From NCBI RefSeq assembly GCF_001577775.1, contig NZ_CP010835.1, positions 1,240,001-1,304,000 of the forward strand: a DNA stretch of 64,000 nt, given 5' to 3'. The notes beneath the pieces were generated by a model, which saw nothing but the letters and a program-made list of their open reading frames with translations, searched no databases and had not been told where the DNA came from. Both the position numbers and the translations under genes were made by a program. This DNA is from Pyrococcus kukulkanii (GTDB lineage Archaea; Methanobacteriota_B; Thermococci; Thermococcales; Thermococcaceae). This document shows positions 60,616 through 64,000 of this stretch, piece by piece (within the stretch, counting starts at the first letter, position 1; each line of letters starts with the position of its first letter).

Positions 60616-61449
60616 TCATACCCCCTTGGTTAATGCTCCTAACAGGAAGCTTATAACTGCTATGAATGTAGCCATCTTCAAACTCTTCTGTGCTTTGCTG
60701 GCCTTCCTGGGATCCCTTAGGACATCGATGCTTGCTTTAAGTATCATAGCATCAACTATAACCATTGGAGCATATCCCAGCCCTATCCCAACCTTAACCG
60801 GAAGGAATGAAGCTATAACTGTGGCGAAACCAAAGGCTGAAGCTATTATTCCGGCCTTCTTTTCTCCCAGGATTATTGGCAGGGTTTTGGCTCCCATCTT
60901 ACGGTCTCCTTCAACGTCCTCAATATCCTTCATAATCTCCCTCGCAACGTTAACGAGGAACGCGCATATAGCGAGATATCCGGCGAGTCCAATCCTTCCT
61001 ACTCCAACTGCTCCATAAATGGGGGTAACTCCAGTTAGCGTTGCCACGGCTAAGTTCCCCACGAAGGGAAGGGGCTTGAGCTTCCATGCGTACAGGAACG
61101 TTAGGGCGTAAGCTCCTAACGCGAAGAGAAATGCTTCAACCCTTAGGAAATATGCTAGGATTATCCCGATTAAGTACTGAATTAATGCATAGTACAATGC
61201 GACATTCCTGGGAATTGCCCCCCTGGGGATCGGCCTCTTCGGCCTGTTTATCCTGTCTATCTCGTAGTCGAAGTAGTCGTTGATTGTGTTCCCTGCAGAA
61301 CAGCCGAAGTACACGACCAAAAATATCAAGGCCAGCTTATTAATCCTAGGAATTCCTTCGTAGGCAACTAAGGCACCCAAAATACCGACTATTCCAGCTA
61401 GGATGCAGTTGTGGGGTCTCATGATCTCGATGAAAGCTTTGCTCTCCAC
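60616..61449 (-). CDS. digeranylgeranylglyceryl phosphate synthase (UbiA family)
   Basis: 277 residues from GTG 61449 (GGGAGGAAAA upstream; another GTG is four codons earlier). Intramembrane prenyltransferase adding the second geranylgeranyl chain to GGGP in archaeal lipid synthesis. Eight to nine helices. Aspartate motifs NDYFDYEIDRINRPKRPIP and DIEDVEGDRKMGAKTLP bind Mg-diphosphate. First gene of its operon. Confidence 0.93.
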   Translation of the reverse strand: MESKAFIEIMRPHNCILAGIVGILGALVAYEGIPRINKLALIFLVVYFGCSAGNTINDYFDYEIDRINRPKRPIPRGAIPRNVALYYALIQYLIGIILAYFLRVEAFLFALGAYALTFLYAWKLKPLPFVGNLAVATLTGVTPIYGAVGVGRIGLAGYLAICAFLVNVAREIMKDIEDVEGDRKMGAKTLPIILGEKKAGIIASAFGFATVIASFLPVKVGIGLGYAPMVIVDAMILKASIDVLRDPRKASKAQKSLKMATFIAVISFLLGALTKGV

Positions 61450-61517
61450 TTTTCCTCCCACTTTAACATTTGGAAAAGTGTAAATAAGGTTAATGGGAAA
61501 CCTTCCCTGGTGATAAA

Positions 61518-62474
61518 ATGAAGGTTCTGGTAACGGGAGGTGCGGGGTTCATAGGCTCTCATCTAGTGGATGCACTGATGGAGAAGGGATACGAAGTAAG
61601 GGTTCTCGATGACTTGAGCGCTGGAACCCTCGAGAACATAAAGAGGTGGCTCGATCACGAGAGGTTCGAGTTCATAAAGGGGGATATGAGGGATCCTGGG
61701 GTAGTGAAGGAAGCCGTTGAAGACGTTGATATTGTATTCCACCTTGCTGCGAATCCAGAGGTTAGGATAGGCTCCCAAAGTCCCGAGCTCCTTTACGAGA
61801 CGAACGTGCTGATAACGTACAACCTCCTTCAAGCCATGAGGAACTTCAACGTTAAGTACCTGATCTTTACCTCTTCCTCGACGGTCTACGGTGATGCCGA
61901 GAAGCTTCCAACTCCAGAAGACTATGCCCCTCTCGAACCAATAAGCGTTTATGGGGGAGCTAAGCTGGCAGCTGAGGCCTTGATAAGTGGCTACGCTCAC
62001 ACCTTTGACTTCAACGCTCTGATAATTAGGCTCGCAAACATAATAGGGAGGAGATCTAACCATGGAGTTATATATGACTTCATAAACAAGCTGAGGAGGA
62101 ATCCTGAGGAGCTTGAGATTTTAGGGGATGGAACGCAGAGGAAGAGCTACCTTCACGTGAGTGATACAATTGAGGGCATGCTTACGATATTCGAGCACTT
62201 CAGAAAGGAGGGTAAGAGGGTCGACTTCTATAACTTGGGTAACGAGGACTGGATAACCGTTAGGGAGATAGCCGAGATAGTCAGCGAAGAGATGGGCCTA
62301 AGTCCCGAGTTCAAGTTCACGGGCGGTGTCGATGGCGGAAGGGGCTGGAAGGGAGATGTTAAGTTGATGCTCCTCGATATAAGCAAGGCTAAGAGAACTG
62401 GCTGGAGGCCGAGGCTGAACAGCTACGAAGCCGTGAGGAGAACCGTTCGGGAGTTGCTAGGGAAAGATTTATAA
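61518..62474 (+). CDS. NAD-dependent sugar-nucleotide epimerase (GalE-like)
   Basis: 318 residues, SDR fold. GGAGFIGSHLVDAL (NAD binding), DDLSAGTLENI, HLAANPEVR, SSSTVYGD with the catalytic Ser/Thr, and YGGAKLAAEAL (Tyr-x-x-x-Lys). C-terminal GDGTQRKSYLHVSDTIEGM. Probably UDP-glucose/galactose 4-epimerase or a related step for glycans. Divergent from the DGGGP synthase gene. Confidence 0.92.
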   Translation: MKVLVTGGAGFIGSHLVDALMEKGYEVRVLDDLSAGTLENIKRWLDHERFEFIKGDMRDPGVVKEAVEDVDIVFHLAANPEVRIGSQSPELLYETNVLITYNLLQAMRNFNVKYLIFTSSSTVYGDAEKLPTPEDYAPLEPISVYGGAKLAAEALISGYAHTFDFNALIIRLANIIGRRSNHGVIYDFINKLRRNPEELEILGDGTQRKSYLHVSDTIEGMLTIFEHFRKEGKRVDFYNLGNEDWITVREIAEIVSEEMGLSPEFKFTGGVDGGRGWKGDVKLMLLDISKAKRTGWRPRLNSYEAVRRTVRELLGKDL

Positions 62475-62535
62475 GTGCCCTCTTTAACCCGATGACAGTT
62501 AAAAAGAAAAACCTTCCCTTCTGGAGGTGTGGGAG

Positions 62536-62727
62536 TTGGCACAGGCGGTTGAGATGAAGTTTGAGATACCTGTATGTACCTCATGCGGAAGGGAGATCAC
62601 GCCTAGGGAGCATGCCACTCACTTCGTCTGCCCCAACTGCGGCGAAGTGGTAATCTGGAGATGTGAAACCTGCAGGCTTCTAGCGAAGCCTTACAAGTGC
62701 CCGAAGTGCGGATGGGAGGGACCCTGA
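62536..62727 (+). CDS. small zinc-finger protein linked to aEF-1beta
   Basis: 63 residues from TTG 62536 (GGAGGTGTGGGAG upstream), or 57 from ATG 62554. Four CxxC knuckles in short space: CTSCG, CPNCG, CETC, CPKCG, ending CGWEGP. This is the archaeal two-zinc small protein family (HVO_2753-like). Directly followed by aEF-1beta without a gap; a role in translation is likely by this constant association. Confidence 0.85.
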   Translation: MAQAVEMKFEIPVCTSCGREITPREHATHFVCPNCGEVVIWRCETCRLLAKPYKCPKCGWEGP

Positions 62728-63003
62728 ATGAGCGATTTCAACCTTGTTGGAGTTATTAGGGTAATGCCAAGCGATCCGGAGGTAAACCTTGACGAGCTAG
62801 AGGAGAAGCTTAAGGCAGTGATCCCAGAGAAGTACGGCCTTGCAAAGGTCGAGAGGGAACCAATAGCCTTCGGTTTGGTGGCCCTAAAGTTCTACGTTCT
62901 TGGAAAGGATGAAGAGGGCTACTCATTTGATGAGGTCGCAGAGAAGTTCAAAGAAGTAGAGAACGTAGAGAGCGCTGAAGTTGAGACGGTATCGAGGATT
63001 TAG
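62728..63003 (+). CDS. ef1b: translation elongation factor aEF-1beta
   Basis: 91 residues, the nucleotide exchange factor of aEF-1alpha. LVGVIRVMPSDPEVNLDELEEKLKAVIPEKYGLAKVEREPIAFGLVALKF is the conserved ferredoxin-like fold. The final residues ENVESAEVETVSRI close the family pattern. Starts right after the zinc-protein stop and converges with the TPR gene (4-base overlap). Confidence 0.96.
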   Translation: MSDFNLVGVIRVMPSDPEVNLDELEEKLKAVIPEKYGLAKVEREPIAFGLVALKFYVLGKDEEGYSFDEVAEKFKEVENVESAEVETVSRI

Positions 63004-64000
63004 AGACTTAGGCCTAAACTCAGTTTGGGCCTCTTCCACTCGTCGAGCATCGCCTTTAGATCTTCGTTCTCTATTTTTCCATAGAGCTCCTCGAACTCCT
63101 TCTTTGCCTCTTCATTTCCAAGCCTCCACTCTGCAAGCTTTTCTATCGCCTGGAAGAACTGTCTAGTGTCGTCCTCGAATAGTTCAGCAAATACTGGGGC
63201 TACATCTTTTAGGGCCTGATAGTTTGATTCGTTGAAGAGTCCTTCAATGAACTCGATGACAGACTCAAATGCAATCCCATATAGATCCTCATCGCTCTCT
63301 GCCCTCTGGAGGGCCTTTCTTAAGCTTAAGGCAGCTTTCTTATTCTCTCCTCTTCCCGCGTATATCTCGCTCTCGACGAGCCTTGAGTGAACCTCTATCT
63401 CTTCATCTATGGGATTCCTTAGGACTTCCTGTATAAGCTCCATGGCCTTCTCATAATTTCCCAGCTCGTAGTGGAAGTGAGCTAAGTCAATTAGGCTTAT
63501 AAGGTAGTTCTTCTCGTCATTCAGCTTTGCGAATATATCCCTGGCCTTCTCCATTATTCTTATTGCCTCTTCCGTCTCTTCAAGCTCATCCTTAACGATT
63601 GCAATGTTCGCAAGGGTAAGTGCCTTCTCCTTCTCATTTCCTAGTTCTTCCTCTACCCTGAGAAGTTTTTCATAAGTTTTGAGAGCTTCCTCGGGCATTC
63701 CAAAGTGCTCATATGCATCGGCTAGATAATAGAGGGCTTCCGCATATTCCTCTTTATCTCTATCTCTTCTTTTTTCGACGACACTCTTGTATAACTCTAT
63801 TCCTTTTTCTGTTTCTCCTAAGTGCTCGTACGTGTGTGCAATTTCGTGAATTAGCTCGAAGTTCTCGCAGTCTATTGCAACCTGTCCTGCTCTCTCTAGC
63901 TCTCTTTTCAGCTGTTCTTCATCTTCTATTGTGTCTAGGTAATCTTCAATAATCTCAAGAAGCTTTTCACAGTTCTTTTCCTTTATCGCGTTTTCCCACT
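63000..64000 (-). CDS. TPR-repeat protein, 5' end outside the window
   Basis: At least 333 residues in one open frame up to the window edge; the ATG at 63698 is internal, since sequence to 64000 continues the same repeats (for example CENFELIHEIAHTYEHLGETEKGIELY, then EYAEALYYLADAYEHFGMPEEALKTYE). About eight tetratricopeptide units, 34-37 residues each. Cytosolic scaffold of unknown partners. C-terminus EWKRPKLSLGLSL. Confidence 0.88.
   Translation of the reverse strand, partial: WENAIKEKNCEKLLEIIEDYLDTIEDEEQLKRELERAGQVAIDCENFELIHEIAHTYEHLGETEKGIELYKSVVEKRRDRDKEEYAEALYYLADAYEHFGMPEEALKTYEKLLRVEEELGNEKEKALTLANIAIVKDELEETEEAIRIMEKARDIFAKLNDEKNYLISLIDLAHFHYELGNYEKAMELIQEVLRNPIDEEIEVHSRLVESEIYAGRGENKKAALSLRKALQRAESDEDLYGIAFESVIEFIEGLFNESNYQALKDVAPVFAELFEDDTRQFFQAIEKLAEWRLGNEEAKKEFEELYGKIENEDLKAMLDEWKRPKLSLGLSL

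Overview
The window is chromosomal DNA of a hyperthermophilic archaeon of the genus Pyrococcus. The evidence is archaeal information genes (rps3ae, rps15, rpoL, aEF-1beta, Nop5/fibrillarin, Pcc1, Csl4), a Thermococcales-type CRISPR repeat ending in ATTGAAAG, a very G+C-rich SRP RNA in an AT-rich background, and proteins recognisable as relatives of characterised P. horikoshii, P. abyssi and P. furiosus enzymes (biotin ligase, L-asparaginase, glycogen synthase, ACC-deaminase homologue, DPM synthase, WOR4). Gene order looks most like P. horikoshii; the species cannot be named from the sequence alone.

Layout. 1-2.6 kb: cyclic-2,3-diphosphoglycerate synthetase (frameshifted in its P-loop), 2-phosphoglycerate kinase and biotin ligase. 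2.65-10.9 kb: a tRNA-Phe/tRNA-Gly pair whose Gly gene is the attachment site of an 8.09-kb integrated element. The element has a 57-bp direct repeat at its ends, an SSV-type integrase split into intN (ribbon-helix-helix) and intC (catalytic), an iteron-like repeat region, a tandem winged-helix protein gene behind a 22-bp palindrome, two unknown genes and an SF1 helicase. 10.9-13.65 kb: CRISPR leader and an array of 34 repeats; no cas genes are in the window. 13.7-30.6 kb: ordinary chromosome (S58 peptidase, CobO, paralogous NYN proteins, glycogen synthase, asparaginase, PrsW-like protease, regulators, an S15-RecJ-Pcc1-S3Ae operon, HIT and ThiF-like proteins) with five C/D-box sRNA genes between genes and a sixth at 30.55 kb. 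30.85-31.66 kb: SRP RNA and an ATPase pseudogene abutting its 3' end. 31.7-44.9 kb: ACC-deaminase homologue, Nop5-fibrillarin, DPM synthase, M28 peptidase, regulators, then an RNA-turnover/transcription cluster (ASH-Ski2-like helicase, Csl4, DUF2067-like, RpoL) ending in an orphan cytosine methyltransferase. 44.9-57.6 kb: accessory-rich stretch with an MNT/HEPN pair cut by a TnpB-only IS, a second IS remnant, two archaeal ATPases with matching palindromes at their start codons, a PIN toxin-antitoxin pair, a nucleotidyltransferase pair and several frameshifted surface-protein genes around core genes (apgM, CobY-like, aldo/keto reductase). 57.6-64 kb: WOR4-like tungsten oxidoreductase, TauE, DGGGP synthase, a sugar-nucleotide epimerase, aEF-1beta and a TPR protein.

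How parts work together. The sRNA genes and the Nop5/fibrillarin operon are guide and enzyme of the same 2'-O-methylation machinery. Helicase, Csl4 and the rpoL operon join RNA decay to transcription. The integrated element appears to be a small replicon: integrase, candidate origin repeats, candidate initiator/regulator and helicase. The best candidates for undescribed biology are that replicon module, the shared start-codon palindrome of the two ATPase genes, and the TnpB element whose predicted omegaRNA stem is supported by a compensatory change in the remnant copy.

Caution: at least eight genes carry single-base frameshifts. Some lie in homopolymers, so sequencing error must be weighed against real decay.
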